Source: Hirudo medicinalis (taxonomy: Eukaryota > Annelida > Clitellata > Hirudinida > Hirudinidae). From it: a DNA stretch of 64,000 bases. A program made the translations under genes and the position numbers. Of this stretch, positions 23,518 to 35,951 are shown in pieces (the first letter of the stretch is position 1; every line of letters begins with the position of its first letter). The notes below the pieces were generated by a model. It was not told the DNA's origin and made no database searches. It worked only from the letters and a program-made list of their open reading frames with translations. Location of the stretch: positions 20,392 through 84,391 of the forward strand of contig MPNW01000209.1 of the NCBI GenBank assembly GCA_011800805.1, written 5' to 3'.

Positions 23518-25131
23518 GTATCATCTGTTGCTTGATACTCCAAGTCCATCTCTTCCTGTTGTTCTTAATGACTGAATTTGGAGTTCATGGTGTTTCATTT
23601 ATAAATTTCGTTTCTTGTGTTAATTCTGTGGCAATTTGTTCTCAGTGTTACAGAAGGACATTCACTCTTGTAAACTTCCAACATTTTGTATTTTTGTCAA
23701 TTTCTTGAATTTCCATTTACACAGACTTGATTTAAGTGCAAAATCTTTATGTTTTATGATAATCAGATATCCAAGTCTAAATTTGAATATCTCATGAACT
23801 CTGGTAATTTATTGAAACAATTTGGTTTTGGTTAGTTTTGTGCAATTTCCAAAAGCTGCATGTCACCACAGCTGTCTTTTTGATAAGTGCCACGTCTCAA
23901 TCAATGTTTGCCAATCATCACCATTCATCCATTATACCGAAGGTAATGCAGCAAATTATTCAAATTTATTATAATTTATCTCTTCAACTTACAAATACTC
24001 AAGTACAAACTTCTTAGACATTTCACTAACTCAACCGTGAGTTCTAAAATTACCGACCTGTGGTCAAACTGCGCCGCAAATAAACAGTAGATTTGTTTCG
24101 AGCTGGTAAATTGTCAACTCTGTGAGCACAAAAGCAGCTGTTGGAAGAATGGCAGTTCACGAGCCGCTACAAACTTTTACTTGAATTACTTATTTTACTT
24201 GGCCGATTGTGCTCAGCTCAGCCCTACTACAATGGAACGTTGATTAGATAGCACGTTCTCTTTTGAAAGTGGGAATCCGCAAACAATTAAACTAATAGTG
24301 ACGTGCTCGCTTGTTATTGTTGTCTATGAATGCAACGAGCCTGACTAATTGTGGCGCGAGAGTTTGCTTATGACTATTATTGACTTGACTATCATGTTAA
24401 CCAAATAATTTACAAAGAGCTTTCAAATACAGGGACAACAAAATGTATTCAGTATTATCAGTAAAAGTTATTCGAGGTACAGATTTGAGGTGCCTTAATC
24501 GTTATTAAAACTTTTACAAACGTATTGATAAGATAACGTGCTGGCAATTACAAATCGTGAAGATTGAATCATTCTTTAGCAGAAAATCCAAATCTAAGGC
24601 TTTCTGAATATTCTCGGGTTTTTCGTTAAATACCTTAATCACGATTACCTCATTAAGTACTACGACTGTTACCATTTCTTTGATAAGCATTACAGGCTCA
24701 TTAGCTTTTTCCAAAATAAGGGAAGTACGTACATCCCTGTTACCACTTCAGGTAAGTGGATATGGAGCACATGGGATTACCCCCCTTCACATCCTCCCTT
24801 TATGGAGATAACTGGACAACAAATATTCCACAACATATTGCCTGCGTATATTTTCAATTTCAAAGCCTTTGCTTAACTTAGGTTTATTCACAACCGAGAA
24901 TTGTTTTCTGAAGTCATCAATACTTTGTTTAATCTGCCGACGATTACAGATGCTCCTGATGTCAGAAGATTCTTACTAATTGTAGAACTCCTCTATTTAA
25001 GTCACTCATTGTCACACTCGTTAAGTCATTGAGACTTGAATGAGAGCGGCGCCTGAGACTCCTAAGAATTGTAGGCTACTCTACAATTTGTTATAATTCT
25101 CAAGCAGCAAATCGTAATCCTAGACTTCGCG
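23518..25131. other. Intron or terminal exon of the NTPase-TPR gene, then intergenic
   Basis: A possible final exon, 23856-24017 (acceptor CCAAAAG, in phase, stop TAG at 24015), would end the preceding gene, but its translation is not conserved with anything I know. From about 24020 to 25131 I see no exon. The PRDX6 promoter should lie just upstream of 25132. Confidence 0.4.
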
Positions 25132-27333
25132 ATGTTGTATTTGGGATCCCCATTTCCCGATTTCACGGCAAATTCGACTGACGGAGAGATACGGTTCCAC
25201 CAATGGATGGACAACAAGTGAGTGCATGAAGCACCCGAAATATTTAAAACTATAATACTTTAGAATTAGAAATTGAGAATTGATCGCCATGGAATCAAAA
25301 CCTTTGCTTGGGGCCACTGTTAATATCTAGCACTCACTTGCAAAGTCGTGCCAATTTATATCAAGTGAAACAATTTTTTAATTTAGAATGTATTTCGTTT
25401 GTATCGACTTGCATCTTTGTAGTGTTGATTGATCATGTGTGTGATTAAGTTCAAACGTTAAATACATTCTGCATTGTGTTGTTACTTCCTATTAGTTTGA
25501 CCAAATAGCATTCATTTGACTCTTAACAAAAAATAAACAAATTGGAAATCACACATTTTACATTGTATTCTTCTGTTATTTGCCTCTGACAAATTGTCCT
25601 GAGAATAAACTAGTCATCATGAGTTACCTTTCCTCTTAGATTAATTTATTTATACCTGACTTCTTTTTTTGTGATAGGCAAGCCATTATATAGAACTTAT
25701 GGTTATAAATTGAGAAATACTCACGTTTAAATTAATTTATTGGTCTGTTTGAAAATAATTTTTGATTGGATAGTTTGTAACTCTCAGCCCAGGCAAGACT
25801 TTTTCAGCAATTAATTTTTCATTATAAAATCACATCAAATGATTAAGCCTAATGTTTTTTCATTGCATCCATACACCAACAAATTTGACAAGATAATCAC
25901 ACTAAAATCATAACAAATGTAACCAATGGATTTATGGATTTCTTTCAGGTGGACAATCCTCTTTTCCCATCCCAGAGACTATACTCCTGTTTGCACCACA
26001 GAACTAGCAAAAGTAGCAGAACTGATCAATGAGTTTAAGAAAAGGAATGTTAAGATCATTGCATTGTCTTGCGATTCTGTTGAGGATCATCATGGATGGA
26101 GTGAAGTAAGACTTGCTAAATTTTGCATAAATATTTGTGAAAAACTCTAAGCAAGAGTGTCTATGTCTAGATTTTGCTTTCAGGACATTTTGAAGTATGG
26201 TTGTTTGTCTGGAAGACTTCCTTATCCAATTATTGAAGATAGTCGGAGAGTTCTAGCAAGACAACTTGGCATGCTCGATGCTGATGATAATGATAATGTT
26301 GGAGTCCCAGTGACTGCCAGAGCCGTAAATTGATTAATTGCATAATCTGTTCTTGTTCGATCTGATTCATTTTTGAGTTCCTAAACAAAACTGGTAACCA
26401 TTGAATATGAGATAATGAAATTGTAACCTTGTTTTTTTTTGTAGTTGGGAATTCCCAAGGCTACAATCTGCGTGTTCATGTTTACTTGCATTTATTATCA
26501 TAGCACATATAATATCATACAACTTACTAAGAAATTAATGTACCTAATTGAATTTTTTGTGGTTGAGCAACATCAATAAATTTTGATTCAAAGCTAATCT
26601 TTATCAGTCTAATATAATAACTCTGATATTGAAATGAAGAAAACTAACTTTGTTGTTGGATGAAACATGATGGATGGCCACATGGTGACACATTTCAGAA
26701 TCTAAATTGATTGTCAACTGATATTTCTTAATTAAGGTTTTCATCATTGGCCCTGACAAAAAGATGAAACTTTCCATCCTGTATCCTGCCACCACTGGAC
26801 GAAGCTTTGTGTTAGTAGTCAGCTTACGATAATCAATATTAGTTTTAATAAGTTTCTTTTGTGGTTGCCACAACTACAGAGCAACTGCGAAGCAATGCAC
26901 AGGAATTGATCTTCAGGCAAACTATTAGCAGATGGTTAATTAATATCAACAACCTTCTCTAACCTTATCATAAATTTATGTTTCAGCGAAATCTTAAGGG
27001 TGGTTGACTCCTTGCAATTAACAGAAGTGAAGCCAGTCGCTACTCCGGCCGAGTGGAAAGTAATTGAAGTTATTCCTCTTAGTCTATACTTTTCACGAAA
27101 CTTATTGAATGCCGATAAATGCACAGTTTTCTTCATATGTAATATACTTTTTTAATATAAAGCCAGGAGATCCCTGCATGATTCAACCATATATCACTGA
27201 TCAAGAGGCAAAGAGAGCCTTTCCCAGGTTTAAAACAATTCCTCTACCTTCTGGGAGAGATTATATGAGAGTAACAGAAGTGCTGAGCCACAGAAGAGAG
27301 GCAGATCATAGAACATATAGAACAACTTCATAG
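25132..27333 (+). CDS. PRDX6: 1-Cys peroxiredoxin (peroxiredoxin-6)
   Basis: Six exons, 25132-25217, 25949-26105, 26184-26324, 26737-26810, 26987-27059 and 27163-27333, join in phase to 233 residues. The first exon carries FPDFTANSTDGEIRFHQW. The second carries the peroxidatic motif HPRDYTPVCTTEL, with the active Cys at residue 44. The third carries LPYPIIEDS and VPVTARA, and the fourth GPDKKMKLSILYPATTGRS; all are typical of the 1-Cys group. The enzyme reduces hydrogen peroxide and lipid peroxides using glutathione. In vertebrate PRDX6 a GDSWG motif just before ILFSHPRDF carries the phospholipase serine; here the same position reads DNKWT, so that activity is probably absent. After the conserved end GRDYMR there is an extra tail of about 18 residues. 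The first exon is about 730 bases from the second. Confidence 0.93.
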
Positions 27334-27784
27334 AACACCCTTTAAATGAACTTTTGTCAGCTAAAAGTCGACGGCTATTTTTCTATTTCCCGTTTAGCTA
27401 ATGCTTCCAGTTGGCATCAGATATCGCACAAATTTCTGCTTGATAAATAAAAATAAATAAACCATGGGATGATTTCTCACCTGAAGCACTCGCTGCCATC
27501 GCTCAAATATGCCAAAGTGAAAATGTCGTAAAACTTCAAGGCTTTATATAAACCAATAAATTGTAAAATTTATGATGTAATTTGACATATGTAGGCAAAA
27601 GACTTCAGAGGCAGTCACCAGAAACCACCAACCTAAATCAATTTGCGAAGCAACAACCAACTGAATCATGAAATGTGACAATGGCAGAAGATTTACTAAC
27701 ATCTTTTATACATACATTAAGTTTGCAATAATAACCAAGAGTTAAACAATGAAAAATCAGAATTAAGCCATTGAGAAGGTAGCT
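27334..27784. other. Converging 3' flanks
   Basis: The stretch lies between the stop of PRDX6 (plus) and the stop of the TENT4-like copy (minus). AATAAA signals occur at about 27445-27465. Nothing else is seen. Confidence 0.6.
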
Positions 27785-28860
27785 TTATTTATTTTCTCGA
27801 CAATCGGAATCAATGATGAGGGACAAAATGCCATCCGTGGGATCTTTGGAATACAATTCATTTGTCAGTATTTTGTAAGCCTGTTTGAAGGCCAGCTGCA
27901 CTTGAAACATATTAAAGGAGCCTTTTAAAACTTCATTATCTTCTTCAGAGGCAGGATCATAAATGGGTAAGCAGAATTTGCCAATGTGTAATTCGCTTTG
28001 GCGCCTGAAGTAGCTGCCGGGATTTCCGTCTGCATCTTTTAGCCTGATGCCTGCTTTTAAGTAATTGAAATGGCATCCGTACAGTTCAAAAAATTCTATG
28101 AGCAGAACTCCCAGATTCACCTGCTCCAAGTATCCATCTCCTCTAGGATGGAGTTGTAGGAAGCTGATAACCATAAGCATCAGGCCATAGGAACTGACAC
28201 CACCAGTATAACTTCGTTGAGCTCCCTCTGAGACAAAAACTTCTTCAAGACCAAGATCAAAGGTCTTGAGGTTGGGAATTCGTTGAGGTAATCCATGACT
28301 TGGTCAGCACTTGTGAGGCCACTAGAAGTGTTGAAAGCTATATCGACTTTGATGTTCGTTGCCTTGTCAACAATTTTAATTATGGGCACAGCAGCTTTGT
28401 CAATAACTTTTGCGTCCTCTTCCTTGGTGACACCTCGGCTTATTAGTTCATCTTTAAGTGTGTAAAGTGGTTTATGGGACCATTTCCCAAACACAACGAT
28501 GTCAATATCGCAAGAGGGAAGATAGAGATCGGTTCTGTAGCTTCCAAAGACATCTAAGGCTGAACCGGGCCACAAGGCTTCAACAGTTTCCCTAACACGG
28601 TGCACAACCTGGTCCCGCATTTCTCTCTCTTCGGGAAGTGGAGAACTGTCTTTAATAAAATCGATTATTTCATGGTGCAATCTTAGAATTTTTGGCAATT
28701 TACTGTACAATGACGAAGAGTCCTTGCGTATGCGTTTTATTCTTTTTGATTCACCAAGACTACGAGACAGAATTGATTTACGCTTTTTAGTTGATTTTTC
28801 TTTGCTAAATTTTTCTGCTGAGACCTCTTGTGTCGACTCTGATAAGGGAATAAAGTTCAT
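27785..28860 (-). pseudogene. Intronless TENT4/TRF4-type nucleotidyltransferase copy with a one-base break
   Basis: Two frames on the minus strand read head to tail as one non-canonical poly(A) polymerase of the PAPD5/PAPD7 (TENT4, yeast Trf4) family. The first has the catalytic signature FGSYRTDLYLPSCDIDIVV with two Asp and the third in VDIAFN. The second begins in LMLMVISFLQLHPRGDG and has the nucleotide-recognition block GVLLIEFFELYG. At 28204-28213, just after ELNEV, one base appears to be missing; if the frame is changed there, the family motif YTGGVSSYG continues without a gap. Family enzymes add short A tails to nuclear RNAs in the TRAMP pathway or mixed tails to mRNA. There is no intron, although neighbours have many, so it looks like a retrocopy. 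Either it is decaying or the missing base is an assembly error. The likely start is MNFIPLSES at 28860; the tail ends SDCRENK, short for the family. Confidence 0.8.
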
Positions 28861-29333
28861 GACCAAACAAAATAACCAGAAACGAAAAATTAACACAAAA
28901 ACAACTATACGTCGTTTCACGTAATATCGGCCAGCTAATTATTATTATGTCTACTGATTCAAATAAACAGAAAAAATATTATTTAATAAAACACAAAAAG
29001 ACAACGATATCTATTATCATAAAAAAGTTATAAGGTTTTTTTTATTACAGCAATGCGCTAAAAGTATATTAAGTAACTATTACTTGTAAACGTACTATTT
29101 CTTTTGTTATTATTTACATAATATTCTAATCTCTTTAAATTGTAGTCAAAAATATCATATTGATTAGTAATCTACATTTGCATTTATAAAAATTTATCGG
29201 TTTGGAATTATCTCGTACATAGTTCAATGGTTTCGGTTGTTCTGGGCAACAAGATTCATTTCATACATGGACTAAACTCCTCAACCGACTTTAACCTAAC
29301 AAATTAATATCTCCACTCGTTTGATTTCATTCA
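28861..29333. other. Intergenic, divergent
   Basis: AT-rich spacer between the TENT4-like copy (minus) and AGBL5 (plus). Apart from a short upstream extension of the TENT4-like frame, I see nothing coding. The AGBL5 promoter should be in the right part. Confidence 0.6.
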
Positions 29334-32300
29334 ATGGAATTCACCTTTGACACCATAACATTTTTTTCGAATTTTGACTCTGGAACTTGGCCAATGTTGA
29401 AAAATTACCACAAAAAATTTTAAAACCCGAAGAAGGTACTTTGAAGTCTTTGATCATGCTACGATCAAATAAATCATTGAAATGTACATATTTGGAATTT
29501 TCAGAATTTTGGGATATTGAATTCAATTTGTGGACAAAGCCTGATGCTGGAGGCACCACGTTTGAGAACTTGAATAGGTTCAGTAGATTTCAGTTCAATG
29601 TTTCAATTGATTTTAATGTTATATTTGTGTTATAAAATGGTAGGTGATTATTTTTAGAACGTGGTTTTACTTTGGTGTCTCTGGCGTTCCAGCAAATCTG
29701 TGCATGAAAATAAACGTAGTAAACTTGAATAAGCAAGGCAAATTATTCAGCCAAGGTTATGCACCTGTGTACAAAACTGTACCTAGCGGAAAAGAAACTT
29801 GGGAACGAGTAAAAGAAAAAATAGCATATGAAGTAAGCAGAGCCTTGTTGATATATTTGATATTTAATGCAAAACAAATCTATTCTTCTAGGTTGCAACA
29901 TTGTTGCAATGAATGTAGTTTTTAGAAATTGGGTTTAATAATTTAATGCTTAATAATTTAAAGCTCATAATTATTTTCATCTTACACTTTATTATTGTTT
30001 TTATTAAATCAGGCAAAAACTTTAATTTACTTCCACAGCAAAACAATTCAGAATTTAACTTGTCATTTACTCATACTTTCAACATGGCCAATTCAACGAC
30101 TTACTTTGCATTTGCATATCCATGGTCATACACAGAGTGCCAAGAAAAACTTAATGACCTTGACAAGAAGTTCAGCTACTGCTTGGATCTCGAACAAAAC
30201 AGGTTTTTCATTCTTTGCACTTTCAAATAACTTTTGACAGGATAATTTTCATTATTCAGCATTAACTTCAAGACTATTTACTATTATCGAGAGCTACTGT
30301 GCTATTCGCCAGAAGGCTATAATGTCGATCTGATTACTGTTAGTGACTGCTCTGGAGTCACTGAGGATATTGAACCAAGATTTGATAAAAGACTCTTTCC
30401 AGATCAGAGCAAACCTAGATGCAAAGACTTTTTATCTAAAAAGGTTCAATTAACAATTAATAGAACATGAGTCAGTCTTAAACAACTTTTTTCTATTTTA
30501 TGTGATGCTCTTAATTTGTTGATGCAGTTTAAGTTGTTTTATGAAGTTTTTGACTCTGCTTCCACTGGTTTATAGCAAAATATAACCTGGTCGTCGATAG
30601 CCAAGTAGTCAAGGCTTTAGCTTTGGTATGGCTCTATTGGGAGTTCAATTCCTAGGCAAGATAAATTGCTAGAAAAACATGTTCCAAACTTAATAACTTT
30701 TGAATTAGGATACTCATTTGATTTGTGGAATGCCAATTAATTGTGAAACTATTTAATAAAACCACTTAATTAACGATAAGCAATGACAAAAGACCGATTG
30801 AATGTTTCAGGTGTTTTTCTTGACCAGTCGAGTTCATCCGGGCGAGACGCCATCTAGCCATGTTTTCAATGGTTTCCTTGACTTCATTTTAAAAGAAGGT
30901 GATGCCAGGGCTGAGCAGCTGAGAAAAAAGTAATTTTATTTTACAATTATTTTTTAATTTGTGCAAATTCCAAATTTAATGCTCAATTCAATTTTTTGCA
31001 TAAATTTCTATATCTGACAAGATATCCAGTGTGATATCTTTAGAAATAGCTTTGTGAAATATTGTAAATGATATGAAAACATAAAGGTATTGCATTTGCA
31101 CCATGAGGTTCATCACCCATTGATTGCTTATTGATATCAAACTACCTATTGCTTTTACAAAGTAACTTGCTGCTTTCACCAAACTTCTTTAGAGGATCTT
31201 TACATATCTTTACATAAATATTACAAATAAGTATTACATATTACATAGAATGTGTATTTTCATCCAAAAATTAATTGTATGAGTTTTTTTCATTTTACAG
31301 ATATGTCTTCAAGCTCATTCCCATGTTAAATCCTGATGGCGTTGCAAGAGGTCACTACAGGACCGACAAAATGGGAGTTAATTTGAACCGGGTCTACCTC
31401 GACCCAACCTATGAACTTTACCCCAGTATCTATGCAGCAAAGAGCCTTTTGGTATATTATCACTGCAGACATACATCTTTATGGCAGAGCTTGGCCGAAA
31501 GCCATGAGCTAATCAATGTAGAAAAGAAGGGAACTCCTGAACATGTATTACGCCTTTTATTTTTTAAATTTCTCTTCTAATTTTACAGAAAATCTATTTG
31601 TGTTATGTTTATTTCTAATAAAGATAATTGTGTCATTTTAACGAATTGATTCGTAATTTTATGAGAACTTGTATTTAACGATTATTATTTTATAATAATT
31701 TTAATCTATTAATTTTATTGTTAATTTTTTAGCTTCAAAAGTTTATGGATTTCGTCGAAAATATGCCCGGGTCTCAAGAATATGATTTCAAGAAGTTTCC
31801 TATGAACACCATTTCAACAACAGCATCTCAAACTCCAATAGATGACCAGAGCACCAAAACTACAGACAAAAAGCCAATAAGCTATTTTGTTAACCTCTTC
31901 AACATCAACTCTGAAATCACCACCCCGCATCTTTGTGACCCTCGGCTCCTTGACATTTCGCACAGGGAAAGTGGAGTGGCTTTTTATATCGACTTGCATG
32001 CCCATGCCTCCAAAAAAGGATGTTTCTTCTATGGCAATTGTTTGAAAGACCAAGATAAACAGGTGCCCTTATGAGCTTTAAACAGAGCTTCAGTTCATCT
32101 TGGTGATGATAAATCTATTAATAATTATATATTATTAATGTTTATAATCTTATTAATATCCATTTCATAACAAGGTGATGGTGACAAGAGTTACTTCATC
32201 TTTCAAATGTTTAAGTTCAACAGACTTGATGTTAGAAGGTTAAAGAGGTTTTAGAGGATGAATATTTCTTTTATTAAAAAAATTACAATTCTTTTTAAAT

Positions 32301-33456
32301 ACTAAAATCATTTTATTAGGACTAAAAACATTTAATAGAAATAATTTGTGCTCTTTTTTTTGTAAACTAAAATGTGCTCACAATGCTCAATGTGATTACA
32401 TTACTAGTGTTACATCAATTATTTGATGTAACAATTATAGCATACAATGCTAATAAATACAATATTTATTTTCTGCAGATAGAATGTCTCACATATGCAA
32501 AGCTGGTGAGCCTGAACAGCAGTCACCTCGATTTTAGCAACTGCAACTTTTCCGAAAGAAACATGTACGCTCCAGACAAAAGGGAGAACTCCACCAAGGA
32601 AGGTTCAGGAAGAGTGGCAATTTACAAACATCTTGGCATCTTGCATTGGTAACAATCTTTTCATGTCAATAACTAGATTTGTAATATTAATCTCTTTGCG
32701 AGGAAATTTCTTACTAAACAAACTCAAGCAATGCGTTTCAGCTTCCATTGGGTCAGAAATTATCTTTTAACATACTTACTCTGAGTCCTATTTCCAGCTA
32801 TACGCTTGAATGTAACTACAACACCGGGCGCATTGTTAATCACATTCCATTCGCGGTTGGGGACAAGGGCAGAGCCACTCCTCCGCTACCTATGGGTGCC
32901 ATACCCCAGAAATATACCATTGCACACTTTGAAGAGGTAACATGACTGCAACCTAGTGCAATCTTTTTTTTTTAAATTTTAGTCAAGAAGTAACAACAAA
33001 TGTTTACTTTACATAAAAGGTTGGCAGAGCATTGGCAGTGGCTGCACTGGACATAACAGACTCGAATCCATGGTCCAGAATCATCCAGTCTGATTTCATT
33101 AATTCCAACGGAGTCAGAGAATTTCTTAGAAGGACCCACCCAATGATGAGGCTCATACCACTGGTAAGGCTCAAACTTCCACCTCTGTGCAACAACTTCC
33201 TTCACCCAGCAGTCCTCAAAATGTCTTACCTGGCAAATCCTCCAGCTTACTCAAGAACTCTTCAAAGTAAGTAGCTTAATAGTCATAAGAAGTGACAGAA
33301 CAGCTTATCTTATGCAAAATTGTTACAGGTATTCTGCATCAGCACCACCATATACAGGTAGTCGAACAATCAGTCAAAGATCATCAAAACACTCTCCCAG
33401 CAATCACAAAAGTGCAGATTTCAACTTTGGGAAAAGTTCTCAATCCAGCAAACTGA
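29334..33456 (+). CDS. AGBL5: Cytosolic carboxypeptidase-like protein 5 (AGBL5/CCP5)
   Basis: Eleven exons: 29334-29577, 29658-29832, 30039-30202, 30260-30443, 30811-30929, 31301-31544, 31733-32062, 32479-32648, 32798-32936, 33020-33266 and 33329-33456. M14-family metallopeptidase features are complete: HPGETPSS (zinc His and Glu), [19 protein letters not shown] (zinc His) and [11 protein letters not shown] (catalytic Glu). The N-terminal domain has EFNLWTKPD and [18 protein letters not shown], as in vertebrate CCP5. The enzyme removes branch-point glutamate from polyglutamylated tubulin and acts at cilia and the cytoskeleton. Exon 1 has a frame problem: FDSG near 29382 must be followed by NLANVEK, which lies one base out of frame. 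The last exon is uncertain: splicing in phase gives a stop at 33454-33456, while another frame there reads a Ser-rich tail to 33485. It overlaps no neighbour. The LINE-free introns hold one SINE (30590-30690). Confidence 0.92.
30590..30690 (+). mobile_element. tRNA-derived SINE remnant in an AGBL5 intron
   Basis: An A-box-like TAGCCAAGTAGTCAAGGC (30598-30615) is followed about 25 bases later by a B-box-like GGAGTTCAATTCC (30640-30652). The box order and spacing are those of tRNA-derived SINEs. The same blocks are found on the minus strand at 4615-4700. Confidence 0.5.
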
Positions 33457-33485
33457 AAACCTCTAGACATGTCGCCAACAAATAG

Positions 33486-33904
33486 TTGAGACCTAGAGGA
33501 GTGACAAAACGTATTTTATAAAAGCTGGACAACAGAGCTTACACAGCTTGATTTCAATTCTCTGTAATTCCCACAAATTGTAAAAATAGAATAATTATAA
33601 ATAGCAACAGAATTTGGAATGCTTTAATTCTTGGTGTATTCGATAATCGTTAAACGAGTGACCTAATCGGCACTTCCAAAACTGAATCAAAAAAATGTTT
33701 GCCACACTTAAAAGCAATTTCAAGTTTGGTTTGAATGCATTTCAGACAAATCAGTTTCTAGTAGCAAGCTTCTACATCCACAATTGCAAATACAACAGAT
33801 ACAAGAGTCTAATCAATCTGAATCTTAGGCGTTGTTACAAAGATGATATTGTTAATTATTTGTAGGATGTCCACAAATAATGAATCATACATATAAGTAA
33901 GAAA
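33486..33904. other. Converging 3' flanks of AGBL5 and MEI4
   Basis: No exon is seen. The sequence is AT-rich and should hold the 3' untranslated regions of both genes. Confidence 0.6.
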
Positions 33905-35951
33905 TCATTGACATTGGAATTCATTTAAAAGTCCTCGGACTTCCCAAACTCTGAGTGCGAACAATGGATATGTTTCGACCATGTGGATTAAACAGTGGTT
34001 GAGTAATTTTTTGGACTCTGCACTCACCATCCTCGCTATGTCTGATCGACCACCATCCTGACATGGAGACTGAAAATTCACCAAAACATGAACTGAATTC
34101 ATTGTTGGAATCACCGTTCATTACATATTGTGAAGTTCATTCACTATGTTGTACACTGAAATTAAGTTCTATTGCTGATCCCAGTCTGAAAGTTTCTCTA
34201 AATAAAATTATTTGGTAATGAGACTCAGCTGACAAATCTAGAACATAAACCGATCAATATGTCAGCCATGTGCTGGACTGGTATTAAATAATTAACAAAT
34301 TCACCAGTGCCAATGTTCCTTCCAGGCAGAAAAATATTTTTCCAGAGTTTTCCATGATCTGAGGGCAGGCATTGGCATAGAGTAACGTGGTGCCACTGCC
34401 TGCTTTGGTTCTCATATGACATGACACCATCGAAATGACTTGTACGACTGCATGAATTAAACATCCCTTCATTGTGGGGCCACATTTTGATAGTAAGAGC
34501 AATCTATCCAGCATTCCTCTCCATGATGCATCTACCTACATAGGATTAAACACGTAATATCCATTATTTATGTAATAATTAGATAAATTGTGGTTATATA
34601 TATATTTATTATCAAAACTTAATGGAAGACCAGAGCTTTTACATTCCTTACAAGTTCAAAGTCAGAACATCGAACAAAATTCCACAAGAAGAGTTTTATT
34701 TTATCAGTTATTCTTTCCAGCATATTTTGTATCAGAACTTTTGTGCTAAGCTGAGGCAAGTCAATCGAGGTCAATGTGTCCAACATTCTACCAACTGTCT
34801 CAACAATCTTCTTGAAAGAATCTATTGCTAGCACCATTGATCTGAAAATATTCTCAAATTACCATAGAGATTTTAATGAAATAAGATTGTAAATATATTT
34901 TGACAATTTAAATAAAGACACAATCCAAAATTTTGCTTAACATCCTAAAATTCTTTTGGCAGCTCACATGTTTTTTTCTGATTTTAAACTCTCACCAGTC
35001 CAAAAAATATCACCAACGAGGGAATCTACTGCAGAAACCGATTGCAGCAATTTTTCATCTTCATTAAATGGAATCATCCTTGTGTTTATGGTGGCGCTTT
35101 GCTCTTTCAAGAAAAGAAAATGTTTCAGAAATTTGAAGGCAGTGATGGGTTTGTCTTGAAAATCAGAACTTCTGGAATGGAAAATCTCCTCAATGCCGTG
35201 AAGATATTCTGTTTTAATTTTATTCAACATTTCACTGTGAATGTCATCAACTTGGATGTCATTACATTTGTCAGTTTCCTTCTTTCGTTTACGACCTAGT
35301 TTGATAAATATGATTGATAAAATAATAACAGTTTTGAGAGCTCAAGTTCTTGGAAATGTTAATTCTACAACACTTAATAGTAATCAAAATATTAACAACT
35401 AAGCAAAAAGGGGATCCCACATGGTCATGGCGTCCCCAGGGGGGGTGGGTGGGGGTGGGGGGTGTAAATGCTCCCTCCTGGATTTTGCAAAAATACTAAC
35501 ATTGTGTGTCACAATACTAACATTTGGTTTCTGGGGATTCAAACCAGACCGACTAATTGGGGAGCCCAAAGCCTTCAGCAGCCTCTTTAGTCATCACGTC
35601 AAGTTCAAAAACTGAATTAAAAAACTTTTCTGCCCTCCCTACAAAAATGTCTGCGGACACCCTTGCACATGGTACAACCCGTAACTGGATCCTCGGCAAT
35701 AAAATTACTAAACCAATAAATTTCATACCATGTCTTTTCAAAAGCAAAATTTCATCCATCTTAAGGCCATTGTCCAAAAGTTTTTGTCTGAGATGAATGC
35801 CTTCTTCCTTTAGTTGGTTTTCTCTTCTTACTGAGTCGGCGATTTCTAAGCAACGTTTGGAGCACAGTTGAGAAGCAAAAGCTTCTGGAGTAAGACTCGT
35901 AGGACAGGCTTTTATAATCGCAACGGCGACAGCAACTTTGAGACGAAGCAT
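33905..35951 (-). CDS. MEI4: Meiosis-specific protein MEI4
   Basis: Five exons on the minus strand, 35729-35951, 34968-35295, 34652-34841, 34305-34535 and 33905-34069, join in phase to 378 residues, against 389 in human. The N-terminus, MLRLKVAVAVAIIKACP, followed by HLRQKLLDNG, matches the conserved KLALALAIIRSKP...LRQKLL part. The C-terminus, TYPLFALRVWEVRGLL, matches the conserved FPLFTFYLWRVGILL signature. In yeast and mammals MEI4 forms a complex with REC114 on chromosome axes and is needed for SPO11-dependent double-strand breaks. The middle is weakly conserved, as usual in this family, and was joined using splice sites and phase. Intron 1 contains a G-rich run at about 35439-35463. The gene converges on AGBL5. 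Confidence 0.85.
35436..35464 (+). repeat. G-rich run with quadruplex potential in MEI4 intron 1
   Basis: At least four runs of three or more G separated by single T occur on the plus strand, the template side of MEI4 transcription. This is far from the AT-rich base composition around it. Quadruplex formation is only inferred from the pattern. Confidence 0.5.

Noticed and set aside
24780..24860. A MGLPPF...GDNWTTN reading that recalls a peroxiredoxin first exon
   Set aside because: It is not in phase with exon 2 of PRDX6; the exon at 25132-25217 fits in phase and in sequence.
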